64,000 bases of DNA from Pocillopora verrucosa (Eukaryota; Cnidaria; Anthozoa; Scleractinia; Pocilloporidae), in contig NC_089323.1 of the NCBI RefSeq assembly GCF_036669915.1, positions 11,576,828 through 11,640,827 of the forward strand, read 5' to 3'. Below, one piece after another: positions 44,653 through 56,772 of this stretch. Both the position numbers and the translations under genes were made by a program. The notes beneath the pieces are model-generated. The model was not told the origin of the DNA. It ran no database searches and was given only the letters and a program-made list of their open reading frames with translations. The number at the start of each line of letters is the position of its first letter. Positions within the stretch are counted from its first letter, which is position 1.

Positions 44653-45531
44653 ATGAATCTCAACACAACTGTGAGAAATTCGCACTGTTTAAATCTTCCG
44701 GATCCAGCTTTAGAGCGTTTTACGACGAATCTCATAACGACAGTCATCAATATCCTAGTTGCTCCAAATGCCATCATCGCGAATGTACTGATCCTTGTGG
44801 CAATCATTAACTGCAGTCATCTTCGATCTCCTTCCAATCTATTAATTGCCTCTTTAGCGCTGTCTGATGTTTTAGTCGGCTTAACAACCCAATCAGGATA
44901 TATCAGCTACAGGCTCTTGGAAAACCAGCATCAAGGAGTTCCATGTTATGCGATGGTTCTCTACATTGTGGCTTTTTACATTTGTTTTGGAGTGTCTTGT
45001 ATGACACTAACCACAATCAGCTTTGAGCGATTTGTGGCAGTTCGATTCCCTGGCATATACACTACATTTTTCTCTCGAAAGCGTATCGTGGAATACGTTA
45101 TCGGGATATGGACGGTGAATATTTTACTAAGTGCTCTGCAATGGGCTAAAATCGATCAAGAAGTAAGAGGTACTCAACTCATTCTATGCAGGATTTCTCT
45201 CTTTTTTTCGACGGCAACTCAGATTGGAATAACAATCACTGTGCGACGATATCGCAGACAACTTTAAGCATAACTTCAGGCTTCTCAGTATTAATCTAAA
45301 AAGACAAAGAGAAGCCAAATTAGCGAAGGAAATCTCTCTCGTCGCTGGAGTTTACTTGATTTTCAACTTTCCTGTTCTTCTTGTGACATTTTATCATCAG
45401 ATACTGGGGTTGAAGTTAGAAACATACAATTTTGCTCAAACCCATTCATTTGTGTTTGGAAAATTCGACATATTCGTAAAAAAGTAAAAAATATTTTGAT
45501 CAAAATATTAGGGACCAAGAGCGTAGGTTGA
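44653..45531 (+). pseudogene. Divergent class A GPCR pseudogene
   Basis: A 204-codon frame gives the N-terminus, TM1 (IIANVLILVAII), TM2 (LASLALSDVLVGL), TM3 ending SFERFVAV, TM4 and TM5, then stops at 45265-45267. In the next frame TM6 follows (EISLVAGVYLIFNFPVLLV), and in a third frame the end of TM7 and helix 8 (CSNPFICVWKIRHIRKK) down to a stop at 45529-45531. Two frameshifts and loss of the first part of TM7 are therefore needed to explain it. It is a different subfamily from the DRL receptors (ERF at TM3, longer N-terminus with two glycosylation sites). If the assembly has indel errors it could be intact, but the missing TM7 segment argues against that. Confidence 0.75.
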
Positions 45532-46761
45532 TTTTTCCCGCGTGATTGACAGTTAACGTAATATATTTATGTTGAACATGGAAAATGGCGTGAAATAAAA
45601 TTCCCTGTTAAAAGGTGAATAAGAAGTGTGAATGAAATCAGTTCAATATCTCATAGCCATGTTTAAGTGAACGAAGAAGACCGCTTTTCTTTTAAGTAAA
45701 AACATGTTAGAAAATTAAAAGTTATTACTTTATAGACTTTTATAATTTATAGGGTCTGTGACTTAATCGAAATTGGTCTTTTTCTACTTTCTGTTGAATT
45801 GAAGCGTCTTCCTTTTTCGTGAAACGATAATAATATGACATCATGACCAGTATATCGTAATCAAAATTTTAATGAATTAAAAACTTTCTCTTTTCACAGA
45901 ATCCTTGTGATATTTCATAACGGACCTGATCTTGCTGTAACGGTTCATATTCGGTTATTAAGATATTTCTTGAAAATGTCCAGTGAATTTGTTCTCTTTT
46001 TAGCACGTATTTTCTGTTAGTAAAAATTTTTCCTATAAACCAAAACATCAAAGCAGGAAGCGCTACTGGAGAGGGTATCATCACGTAAGTGTTTTAAAAC
46101 TTATCGAATGGCGTGCACAACTGTCCATTCAATTTTTCCATAATCAGAATGCTTCTAAATCCTTCGCCTTCCATGGTTTTAAGCAATTGAGTTATCTAAC
46201 CTTATTTAAGAAGTTACCCAATATTTGTTCTTTACACAAAGATAAAGACTCTTCTAGATTAATTCGAGAATTTTCGCAATATGCATAAAATTGACTTTCG
46301 TGGATGCAAAATCACCGCCATGTTTTTCCTCTATGTACCTTATAACTTGCTAACTATATAGAGCTTGTTTTATGCTCAATATCCCAAGTTTCTCCTCTTA
46401 GAGAGTTTTTTAGATGGCCTTTACCCGCAGGATTGAGTGACTGTGAGATCAAAATTATTAACTTCTTTCTCCAAACATGTAGAGACTTTTGCATTTTCTG
46501 CACCGTACGTGGTTATATCAGGAGTCGCTATAATTATAATACGCTCTATCGCACTCAACAAAGTTTCCTCAAGATATGGTTGCTGTTTGTTTTGACTCTT
46601 TTGGAAATAAAGAGTTTAACGAAAAGCTCGAGTAACGATGTGGTTAACTTTCATATTCATTACTATCTTAGAGAGTGACTGATGTCTTGTGGAAACCATA
46701 CACCATAGAGTCAGCGTTGCTCTAAAATAACAGATAAAATAATGCCTCAATCGAGACAGAT
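45532..46761. other. Intergenic region, unit 2 only, ending in GPCR 3' flank
   Basis: The segment 45532-46430 has no recognised content. The segment 46470-46761 is a diverged copy of the 3' flank seen at 17690-17926 and 51370-51613. Confidence 0.4.
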
Positions 46762-47494
46762 CTAACTCCATGGACAACAAAGTTTTTGTCTGATTGTCAG
46801 CTTCAATGCTTATCTCACTTCATTAATCTTCGAGCAGTAAAGAAACGGGTTTAAAGTCGAATTGAAGTAAACTAAAGTTGCTGCTATTTCTCTGATGAGG
46901 CGTAAATGTGATGAAAACGTTCTCTTATAAGCTTTCGCAAACACGATTACAACTTTGGTATCTAAAATGTAGCATAATGCAGCAACATCAGATAAAACCC
47001 AACTGGCAGCTAAAATAATATTTGTGCGCTTCAAAGTGATAGTTTGTTTGTATCTCAGCCCCAACAACAAGGCGAGAAGTCCGTCAACAGTTATGGCCGT
47101 CGTCCACGTCGTTTGTCCCCAAAGATACTCCACATAATGAATAACCCGTTATGGAGGCGGCGTCCCTTGTGTATCGACAAAGATTCCAGTGTTCGTTAGC
47201 TATGGATATCCATTAAATGGCATAGAGGGGCTGGCTAACGAGACCAACCAAAAGATCAGTTGTTGCCAGACAACGATACAAAAGTTTGGATGGCGGATGG
47301 AGGGAAAATTGTTTACGAAGGGTAACAAGGATTAGAAAGTTACCAAGAATTGCAGTGAGAGAAAGGATTACATTTACCACTGCGAGATAAATTGATTGCC
47401 GTTGTAATCCCACTGCCAAAGAGGGGGAAGATAACAGTTCTTTATGTGATTCCATTTGTACTTCACCTCCTGTTAAATTATTTCTTGCCATCAT
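46762..47494 (-). pseudogene. Class A GPCR pseudogene of the minus-strand type
   Basis: The N-terminus through TM2 is well kept (MMARNNLTGGEVQMESHKEL at the start), then a stop after QPLYAI, and a short insertion with frameshift where TM3 begins (DRL changed to DGL). TM4 reads ILAASWVLSDVAALCYI. TM5, IL3 and most of TM6 are deleted so that CYILD joins VVIVF in frame. TM7 is kept (NPFLYCSKI) with a stop in the tail before the final CCPWS. The conserved acceptor motif is still present upstream (47526). Confidence 0.88.
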
Positions 47495-49344
47495 ACTTCT
47501 TTGTTCCTTTTTTCTTTAGGGTTACCTGTGATTTCAACGGGAGATAATTCATCGTAACAGCAGATGCCCAGAAATAATCACATAAAACTTCTCGTGGAGA
47601 CCGTCCTTTAAACTATGCTTAAACATCTGCTGTTAAGTCAGAAAGTTTTCTTTTGTATGTGCCTCGGGTGTAAATTGGCAAAATGAGAAAAGCATAAGGC
47701 ATTTGTAACAGGCATTTTTTCAGAGCAAGACAAGTTATTCCCCGTAACTCGGATAAACTTTCACTACCAGGATTGGTTTTTATGCTTTAACATAATTTTC
47801 TCTGAATCTGAGAAGAATCGTTGTCAACTGTATCAATTTTAAAAGAAAAATAAGCCTTTGAACTCTGTGATCCTCCTCTTTTCCTGTTAAAAATGAAATA
47901 AAGTCTTATGGTTGGTGTCCTGTGTACGGCAGGTGATTAGATTCTTCTTGTCGCGATTCATTTGAGCGATCGAGGATCCTTTTTGATAGGGACAGTTATA
48001 TTCCAATACTTAGGCATGAAAAAAACAAGTTATAAAACCGCGGTCAGAAATGAACCGATGGATGGTTAACAACTATTTTAACTCGTTAAACAACTTATTA
48101 CACTTCAACTTCTTCAACATCATTTGGATAGAGACTTTCATTTACCTTTTGTAGACGCTCACTCGAAAGGTCTTCGCGTAGCAAATACTGCAATTTGTTT
48201 TTGGCAGGAAATCTAGGTTGTGCCTTGCATTTAAAACGTTAAATAAATTGGAACAACTGTTTTGTTATTTCAAGATGAAAGGAAGTCTGTGAATAAATAT
48301 TAGTGTGCGACACAACTACGTATTTATGTAATTGGTGAAGTTTAATTTAGGAACAAATTTTCATTACGAGTCAAACGGAAACATCTGGTATTTCCATTTC
48401 ACTGTTAAGGAAAAAATTTAAAACTATTCAAAGAAATATGATGATGTGTTACATTTGATATAGGAGAAACGATTGATTTTCAGGAAAACTCAATAAGATC
48501 CGATAATAGTCAATTTTATTTCATGCTTTCTCCTAAAAATTGCTTACAGGTGATAAAGCATATTTAAATTTTCGTATGTATTAAGGAAATTTTTTGAAAA
48601 AAAAAAAATTCAAGTGTTTAACTGGCATTGTGACCGGCTCGTATGACGACAGGGTGTTAACGTCAAGCGTTTTATTTGTGTATGATTTAAAAATTGAAAA
48701 TAATTTACCGTCCATAAACAAATAACTTGAACAGCTCTCCTTCGCTACACTTTGAAGTTCAATTTTATCCTCCACTTTAATATTTCTAGGAAAGTAAAAC
48801 GAGGAGTAACATTACTTTCAGCAAGTTAAAATTAAAAAAAGTGCTCGCCAAAGATCTTAATCGGCTTTCGAAAAAAACAAACTCGTGGCAATTCAAATAG
48901 ATAAAACTATGAAAATTTACAGATGCCAAAATATGTTATGGTAATATATATACATAATTACCCCAAGCGATATTCGATATATATTTTGAAGCCCTTAGTC
49001 CTCATGAATAAAAGCGTTCGTTTAACATTGAATTCAAGATAAAAGAGCGTTTAGCTACTGTCGCAGAGGAAGGGACATGTTTATTTGTCGAATAAAGTTG
49101 TGCCAGAGAACACGCAGCAATCCTGCGCATTAAAAAAAATAAAAATTGTTCGAAGGAAATAAACACAGTAGCCTTCATTTGGTGCGAAATTACATATTCT
49201 CGTATAATATCTGTTTCTCGAGGCTCACAGTTTTCCTTGGGCGTCGCTCTCGGAAAAATGATCGCTCCTCGGAACAGATAGTGTCTACAGACAAATATCC
49301 GTGGTTATTTTCGCGCTAAATGAAGGTCATAGTTTATTAATCCA
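47495..49344. other. Upstream flank of the 46762-47494 pseudogene and older block B-like sequence
   Basis: The segment 47495-47800 matches the 5' flanks of the minus-strand GPCRs. The segment 47930-48900 matches 2620-3430. The segment 49173-49320 is a diverged copy of the MITE at 59061-59200. No gene seen. Confidence 0.45.
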
Positions 49345-50411
49345 CCTCCACTTTGATGAATAGTTACTTAACAAGCTATGAACGAGAATGTGCTAGAAGG
49401 AAGATACTACGCCACCAAGCCCTTTTGTGCTTTTTGTTTTTATTTCCTTCATGCGCCCTCTTCATCATTAATATTTTTGTTTTTATCAGAAGCAATTGTT
49501 GGCCTATAGGACCCTCTGATATCAGTTTCTTCTAGATGTCTGGTTAATAATAACAGATCAAGTTCTTTTTGTTGCGAGGCACTTGTGCAATTCCAATATT
49601 AAAGTCTCAGCAGGAAAATTTCTTCACTGCGGTTGGATGTATTCGGTGGAAAGTTAAGATCTAGTAAAACTCGTTCAACAACCCATAAGACTTCATCTCT
49701 TATAACAGCATTTTTATTCAACCTTCCACATAATTGTAAGAAATACACGCTTGAAAGTTTCTTACGCAAAAAACTTTTGCATTTTTTTGCCAGGAGTTTA
49801 TGGTTGTGTCTTGCATTTATATCACTAAAAAGACGGAAAACGGTACTTGGGATTTACTAATTCTATGGCATTTCTTTCTTTCTCTTTTCCTCAAACGTCA
49901 CAGAATATTGACTGCTGTCTCTCTTATTAAACATTAATGCGCAGCTAAATTAAATGTTTTTCTCACATGTGACCGGCTCGTATGGCAAAAGGGCAAAAAC
50001 GTCAACTGCTGGATTTGAGTAACATTAAACAAATAACGCTTCAATGGCTCTTCTTTAATATTCTTTTGAAGTTCACTTTCATTCAATACTTTCATATTAC
50101 TAAGAAAGCAAACCAAGAAAATAATATCGAACTAACGTCCTGTTTGTTTCTACACTGTACGTGCTTATATCACGAGTCGTTATATTCATATTAAGCACTG
50201 TGGCATGCAAAAATGTTTCCTAAAGATATAATTTCTGTTTGTTTTGACTCTTTCCCGTTTTATTTAATCAATTGGAAATAGAGAATTTAAAAAAAGCTCG
50301 AGCAACAAAGTGGTTAACTATCATATTCATTTCTATCTCATAAAGTGACCCCAAACTTTGTATTTTCAACTTTGAAGCAGCAAATAAAATAATGCCTTCA
50401 TCGAGGAAGAT
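49345..50411. repeat. Block E, unit 2 copy
   Basis: Matches 16547-17926 but has the 294-bp segment only once. It contains GPCR 3'-flank sequence at its right end. No gene seen. Confidence 0.65.
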
Positions 50412-51040
50412 CTAATTCCATGGACAGCAAAGTGCTTGTCTCACTTCATTAATCTTCCAACAATAAAGAAACAGCTTTAACTTCGAGTTGGAGTAAAGTA
50501 ATGTTGCTGCCATTCCTCTGGTGACGAGTAAATGTGATGAAAATGTTTTTCTATCAGCCTCTACAATCACGATTTCAACTACGATAAATGGTATATAACA
50601 CACAACTAATGCTAACTGCACCCACAGTGCGCTATACACCGCTTTTCTGTGTCGCGAAATGTTCAGTGATTTGGTTTACTCGACTGTAGTTGCAAATGAA
50701 CTTGTACTTGTGCCTGATGATGAACAAGGGTGCAAAATATCTTTGTGTGGGAGAAGATTGAGGCCACCCAATAAGATGGATCACAGTTATATCCATACCA
50801 TAAGGTTATACGGTAATCTAAACTGTAGCATAAAGCAGCAACACCAGATGAAACCCAAACGAAAGCTAAAATAATATTTGTGCGCCTCAAAGTGACAGTT
50901 TGTTTTTATCTCAACCCCAACAACAGGGCGAGAAGTCTGTCAACGGTCATGACCGTCATTGTCCCTAAAGATACTCCACATAATGCACATCCCATCAAGA
51001 AGGAGGCGTCCCTTGTGTATCAACAAAGATTCCGTTGTTC
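50412..51040 (-). pseudogene. Class A GPCR pseudogene, 5'-truncated
   Basis: The minus strand starts near the pre-TM3 region (CSLGTMTV-like, then DRLLALLLGLR), with a stop or frameshift before TM4 (IILAFVWVSSGVAALCYSL). TM5 and IL3 (HHQAQVQVHLQLQS) end in a frameshift. TM6 (QLALVVCYIPF) and a damaged TM7 follow, in which NPFLY has become LKLFLY. The tail ends LCCPWN with a small deletion. N-terminus, TM1 and TM2 are absent. It lies directly upstream of the intact gene's 3' flank. Confidence 0.85.
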
Positions 51041-51613
51041 GTTCTCTGAGAGAACTCAGTAAGAACCAGTGATGGTCAGTTTTCTTTCAAGTACTCTCTA
51101 TAAATTTGTGTTGTAGACAAAAGCATCTTCTCACTTGTGACAGGCTCGTATGGCAAAAGGGCAAAAACGTCAAGTGCTTTATTTGCGTAACATTAAAAAA
51201 TGTTGAAATTGTTTTACCGTCTATAAACAAATAACTTCGATGGCATTTCTTTGATATTCTTTGAAGTTCATTTTCATCCAATACTTTCATATTACTAAGA
51301 AAGCAAACCAAGGAAGTAATATCGAACGAAATTCCTGTTTGTTACTACACTGTACGTGGTTATATCACGAGTCTATAATCAAAATAAGCACTGTCGCATG
51401 CAACAAAGTCTCCTCAAGATGTGGTTGCTGTTTGTTTTGACTCTTTGCCGCTTTATTGACTCAATTGCAAATAAAGAATTTTAACCAAAGCTCGAGCAAC
51501 AAAATGGTTAACTTTCATTACCATCTTAAGTGACCGACAAGCGTTTTGAAGAAACCGTGAAATCAGCTTAGCTTTAAAATAACAAATTAAATAGTTCCTC
51601 AATCGGGGCAGAT
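51041..51613. other. 3' flank of the intact minus-strand GPCR
   Basis: A second copy of the flank at 49960-50410 and 17500-17926. Contains the polyadenylation signal at 51452-51457. No gene seen. Confidence 0.45.
51452..51457 (-). promoter_or_regulatory. Polyadenylation signal of the 51614-52567 GPCR
   Basis: AATAAA on the minus strand, about 155 bp past the stop. Confidence 0.45.
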
Positions 51614-52567
51614 CTAATTCGATGGACAGAAAAGTGCTTGTCTGATTGTCTGCTTCACTGCTCGTCTCACTTCACTAATCTTCCAGCAGTAAAGGAATGG
51701 ATTTAACGTGGAGTTGAAGAAAAGTAAGGTTGCTGCTATTCCTCTGGTGACGAGTAAATGTGATGAAAATGTTATTTTATTAGCCTCCACAACCACGATT
51801 TCAACTACGATAAATGGTATATAACAAAGAACGAATGCAAACTGCACCCACAGTGCATTGTACACCGCTTTTCTGTATTGCGAAATGTTCAGTGAATTTA
51901 GTTGGCTCGAGAGTAGTTTAACATTAACTTGTACTTGTGCCTGATGATAAATGAGGGTGCGAAATATCTTTGTGTACGAGACCATTGAGATCAATAAACA
52001 AGATGGAACACCGATATATCCATACCATAAATTAATACGGTAATCTAAAATGTAGCATAAAGTAGCGACACCAGATAAAACCCATATGGCAGCTAAAATA
52101 ATATTTGTGCGCTTCAAAGTGACAGTTTGCTTATATCTCAGCCCCAACAACATGGCGAGAAGTCTGTCAACGGTTATGGCCGTCATTGTCCCCAAAGATA
52201 TGCCACATAATGCATTGCCGGTCATGTAGGCGGCGTCCCTTGTGTATCGACAAAGATTCCAGTGTTCGTTAGCTACGGATATCCAATAAATAGCTTGGAG
52301 AGGCTGACTAACGAGACCAACCAACAGATCAGTTGTTGCCAGACAGCGATACAAAAGTTTGGATGGCGGATGGAGGGAAGATTCTTTACGAAGGGCAACG
52401 AGGATTAGAAAGTTACCAAGAATTGCAGTGAGAGAGAGGATTACATTTACCACTGCGAGATAAATTGATTGCTGTTGTAATCCGCCTGCCAAAGAGGGAG
52501 AACATAACAGTTCTTGAAATGTTTCCACTTGCACTCCACCTCCTGTTAAATTATTTCTTGCCATCAT
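51614..52567 (-). CDS. Class A (rhodopsin family) GPCR, intact, single coding exon
   Basis: A 317-residue paralogue of 17927-18877 with one extra residue in IL3 (IYHQAQ in place of IHQAQ). All hallmarks are kept: NNLT glycosylation site, GN in TM1, LATTD in TM2, Cys106, DRL in TM3 (with LLAMLL following), TM4 Trp, CYIP in TM6, NPFLY in TM7. Differences cluster in ECL2/TM5 (both cysteines of the paralogue's NLWCGYIC have become Tyr and Gly) and in the last residues (LFCPSN rather than LCCPWS). Without an ECL2 cysteine, Cys106 has no canonical partner. The flanking acceptor, 3' flank and polyadenylation signal are conserved, and the intact frame next to a decayed neighbour suggests it is functional. 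Ligand unknown. Confidence 0.93.
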   Translation of the reverse strand: MMARNNLTGGGVQVETFQELLCSPSLAGGLQQQSIYLAVVNVILSLTAILGNFLILVALRKESSLHPPSKLLYRCLATTDLLVGLVSQPLQAIYWISVANEHWNLCRYTRDAAYMTGNALCGISLGTMTAITVDRLLAMLLGLRYKQTVTLKRTNIILAAIWVLSGVATLCYILDYRINLWYGYIGVPSCLLISMVSYTKIFRTLIYHQAQVQVNVKLLSSQLNSLNISQYRKAVYNALWVQFAFVLCYIPFIVVEIVVVEANKITFSSHLLVTRGIAATLLFFNSTLNPFLYCWKISEVRRAVKQTIRQALFCPSN

Positions 52568-52598
52568 ACTTCTGTGTTCCTTTTTTCTTTAGGGTTAC

Positions 52599-52600
52599 CT
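52599..52600 (-). other. Candidate 3' splice site of a 5' UTR intron
   Basis: Same conserved CAG|GTAACC arrangement on the minus strand as at 18909-18910, about 30 bp before the ATG. Confidence 0.4.
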
Positions 52601-53098
52601 GTGATTGCAACGAGAAATAATTTAGGGTAACAGCAGCCGCCCAGAAATGATTATACAAAAACAAATAGGCATTTTTTCATAGCACGACAACTGCTCCCAT
52701 GTACCTTGGATTAACCTCCATTTTAATGATTGGTAATTAAGCTTTAATATAACTTCTATGAAGTTGAGAAGAATCATTGTCAACTTCAGCAATCTAGAAA
52801 AACAAAGTACTCGCCAGAGATTTCAAATGGTCTAGAAAATAATTGTTACTCGTGGCAATCCCCAAGTACATTTAAGTATTCAAAATTAATGTTTGGTCAC
52901 AGATGCCAACATTTCTGCGGGGAACGCGACAATAATGGGGGAAATAGCTCGGGAGAGACACTTGCAGCAGGAACGGAAACTCGTCACGGTTTCCTGGTGC
53001 GCAGAGACCTGCTTCAAGTAAACTTGCTACGGACGTCAAGAATAAGCCAGCGTTTATTTCTACGGTAACTTTATTTTAGTTCATGTCGACAACCGACA
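52601..53098. other. Upstream flank of the minus-strand GPCR (block B, unit 2)
   Basis: Near-identical to 18911-19409. No gene seen. Confidence 0.4.
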
Positions 53099-53546
53099 TG
53101 CCTTCTTGCATACTTAACTTAAAAATATATATCTTAACAAGTAAAAGTGACAAGTCAATTATAATTAATGATTATTTATCCGATGTTGGTGTTAAGTTTG
53201 AACAAGTGGCAAGGAGAAAAATCAATTTTAGGAAAAGAACTAATTTACATAGATTCAACTGCAACTTCCTCGAGAAGTTGTCAGAAAAGGTCGCTATGAG
53301 GACTGTTTACTTAACAATGTCCACTAAGAATAAGATGACAAAAGGACTGATTTTCAGGCGCACAAAGCGGCCAAGACAAAGCAGTATGTACAAGTTAGTA
53401 GTTTAAAGAACTTACTGTTGGCTTTTATCTTTTTTATAACATTACAAGAAAGAAACTGGAATGAATTGAGAACGGCTACAAAATTGAAAAAGTAATAAAT
53501 ATGCTCCAAACAAACTCACAGAAAATCACTAAGTTCTCCCGTAACA
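53099..53546 (-). repeat. 3' LTR of the unit 2 element
   Basis: Nearly identical to 19410-19857 and clearly more diverged from its own partner at 56326-56772. This shows that the element inserted well before the block was duplicated. Confidence 0.65.
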
Positions 53547-54339
53547 TTCCCCCCACCTTTAATGGAGACTTCCAGATATCGTGGGGGTCAAAATGACGAA
53601 TGGACTTGGTATTCTCATCATAGATAAAGTATTGTTTTCTTAAGTCAAAACAATATTTTTCTTTTGCTTTTGCACTTAAGACGTATTTCTTACTTCGCGT
53701 AACCTTCTATTTACCGAGGAGTTCAACATACTTCTTGGAGGAATTTTAAAATAAGATTTAAGCAATCTTCTTGATCTTCTATATTACTTTCTGGTCAACA
53801 GTTAAGTGGTACTCTCTGCCTTTTGCAAAAGTCGGTCAGGCGTCTGAGGATAAATACTCTTCTTGGATACATAATGAAACTTAGGCATTACTATTCCTGG
53901 AGGTGCTTCTTGATACCGATCAAATCCCTTGTTAGATTCCATTCTGTAATCAGTTTTGGCTGGAGTATCCAAAAGATCACCTTGGTGCCAAACCTTCTTT
54001 GTGACATCGGTGCGAAGGACGGTAGTGGTCTTTGGATAACAGAACTGAAGTTATCATTTGCGTCGTTGTGAATTGTTGCGGACTGGGACAGTAATGAGCA
54101 CTGATATCAAGAAAGACTGGCTTAGTGCAACTTTTTGTTCTTTGGAAAGAAAGAAAAATTTTCTGGAGTGGGCTTTAAAGAAGCTTTACTAGTGGAGGCG
54201 TTTCTAGCTGCTTTGGTATTATTTTCTTGAGGTATAAACGTTCCTATTAGAGGCACTCGCTGAACTTGCTTCTTTCTGTTGATTTACCAATTCTTTTAAA
54301 GTAATGGTGTTGTTATCGAGGTTAATCATGGCTCTGTTT

Positions 54340-54640
54340 ACTTAGAGGAAATCGCGACCAAGGATGGCATTATAGGCAAGTTTGTGCACGACTTTGAATT
54401 CACGAGGGAAATGAATGATCTTAAGGTATAAAGGCAAGGTATACGTAATTCCTATTAGTTGTAGTAGCAGTCTGAACTGCGGAACAGGGAGCATCACCAT
54501 AGATTTCTTTTAAAACTTCTTCTTTAATAGCTGAAACGCGTGCACTAGTATCCACCATTTGATGAACAGGTTTTCCTTCTATTTTACTTATAGTGGTTAG
54601 GTTGCTAGGGTACGTGTCCGCTTCATTTACTAGGGGTAGC
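54340..54640 (-). pseudogene. Retropepsin remnant, unit 2 copy
   Basis: The frame contains HQMVDTSARVSAI where the unit 1 copy has the catalytic DTG, and ends AYNAILGRDFL. The Gly to Ser change at the active-site triplet and the isolated frame indicate a dead protease. Confidence 0.7.
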
Positions 54641-56124
54641 AGGACACTTAACTGATTCACATTCATAACTTTCTTGGCTTCTAGTTTGGATTTGTTGGCA
54701 TGACTCTAGCCTGGTCACTAGTTCATGTCGGCTTCATCTTCTCTAATAAATAAGAGTTGGTTGTGGCGTTTTCCTGACTTTTAAATTGTGATGCAGTCCC
54801 CCCAGCATCCAACTGGCTCTCTTCTTCGTGGGTGGGAGATCTTTCTGATTAACGGTAAGTTGATTGGGTAACATGATGTAGGACCTTCTTCTCCTTGTAG
54901 AAAACTTCATTAGATCGGTTAAAGTTGCAGTAATACTGAATATAGCCTCGGCGTTCACATCTGTAAATACAGGTTTAGTCTTGAAAGTACTTCCTCCATT
55001 TATCATTGCTTATCGTGTGTAGTGATTATTTCTTGGTCGCTCAAATTGTTGCCATGCTCGAATTCGCTATCAGCTAGTGGTTCGAATACGCTTTGTTTAC
55101 AATAGCGTTGCCGGGACAAATTCTTCTCTAACTTCTGATTCTGCCCCGCTTAGTTCTTCCTCAGAGTCTCTGCCCAAACTTGACTCGACGCAAAATGGTT
55201 TTTGTGTTTCTATATTTGTTTTGGTTTTGTGTACATTCTTTATTTCGCAACAATTCGTAAAGATCCGCTGGTGAATTAATTAACTGGACAGGTCAACCAC
55301 GAGCTCTTGATTTTCTTTCTCCGGTGATCTTAGATTCTTGGAATCAAGGATTTCTTTAACCTCTGGGGCGACGAGGGATCGATCAGAAATAAGTGAACTT
55401 CGTGCGCTATCGTTTCGCTGCACAACTTAACGGTTTGGACGGACTTGGCTGAACGATAGACGGACGGTTGAAACAATGGACGGACTTTCGTTTGAATGGA
55501 TGCTGATATCTATGGCCTCTGTGTTCGTTTTATCCTGTTTGGCTCTGACTCGTATCGGTAAAAATTCGTGGTGGGTCTTTGGAAGGAATTGATTCAATGT
55601 TTTTACTGGAAACGGTGTAGTGCGTCGGCGGCGGCGGGGAACTTTGATAAAATGGCAACTCAAACAACAAGTCCTAATTTTCTTCTTCGAGCAAAGAAGT
55701 TTTCACCTCTCTATGCACCTTGGTTGTCTTAATTCTGTCGGCGGGAAAGACTGACTTCCTTTCTTCACGGACTTCATAAATTGAAAAAAGCAAATTTGAG
55801 GTATTCACGTTACCCGAGCGGTCCTTTCTTGCCGGCCCTCAAGGGATCAGATCACACCTCCTGCGTGGAACTGAATTTTGAGTTCTCTTGAACTTTGATA
55901 ACGTCCTGGAAGCTCCAAGAAGTATCCGGCGTAACCATCACTGTGGCATTCGCACGAACTGGACTTTTGCGGAGAACAAAATATCGATAGCATTTCTTTA
56001 CCGAGCTCAATACTTACCATCTCTCTTACTCTATTTAAAAACATGACGCTATCGAAATTTCTGATCCCGGCAGTGTAGAGGACGCGTGTCATATAAACTT
56101 CGTAGTAGACCTCGCTCACCGTAA

Positions 56125-56199
56125 AGTCTCTGTGGTTCAGTGTTAGAGCATCAGAGCGCGGAATCCGAAGGTCTGAGGCTCGATTCCTCATGGAGACTC
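56125..56199 (+). repeat. tRNA-like sequence, unit 2 copy
   Basis: Nearly identical to 22124-22198 (acceptor arm AGTCTCT / GGAGACT, T arm TGAGG/CCTCA, altered A box). Inside the LTR element. Not expected to be a working tRNA. Confidence 0.6.
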
Positions 56200-56325
56200 G
56201 GAATTTTTCTTTGTCCCACGCTCGTGACAAGAAGAAAAACATCTTCCTCTAATATTTGAATAGTCTCACAAATTAAGCGGAAAATGTCTCTTGAAGTTAT
56301 CGATAGTAATTAAGAAAAAGGAGAT

Positions 56326-56772
56326 TGAACTTACAGCTTCAAAATTAAAAATACATATCTTAACAAGTTAAAGTGAGAAGTCAGTTATAATTAATGTTAA
56401 TTGATGTTGGTGTTAAGTTTAAACAAGTGGCAACGAGAAAAATGAATTTTATGAAAAGAACTTATTTACATAAATTCAGCTGGCAAGTTCCCTGAGAAGT
56501 TACCAGAAAAGGTCTCTACGAGGACTGTTTACCTAACAATGTCCACTTAGAACAAGATCACAGAAGGATTGATGTTCAGGCGTATAAAGGCAGAAAGAAC
56601 AAAGCGATATGAAGAAGTTAGAAGTTGAAAGAACTTACTGTTGGCTTTTACCTTTTTTTTAAAACATTACAATAAAAGAAACTCGAATGAATTGAGAACG
56701 GCTAAAATATTGAAAAGTAAAAAGTATCCTCCAAATAATCAAACAGAAAAATCACTAAATTTTCCCGTAACA
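56326..56772 (-). repeat. 5' LTR of the unit 2 element
   Basis: Nearly identical to 22325-22769. Ends CCCGTAACA on the plus strand. Confidence 0.65.

Larger units (their letters stand above)
53099..56772 (-). mobile_element. Decayed LTR retrotransposon, unit 2 copy (minus orientation)
   Basis: The same insertion as 19410-22769, duplicated with the block. LTRs are at 53099-53546 and 56326-56772. The polypurine tract lies just above 53546, a CCHC-like remnant at about 54925-54972, a protease remnant at 54340-54640, gag-like debris at 55050-55660 and the tRNA-like sequence at 56125. It carries about 300 bp of gag-side sequence near 55430-55740 that the unit 1 copy lacks. No reverse transcriptase or integrase. 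Confidence 0.75.

Noticed and set aside
44653..45267. Calling the 204-codon frame an intact short receptor gene
   Set aside because: TM6 and the end of TM7 are present downstream in other frames with part of TM7 deleted, so it is a broken full-length receptor.
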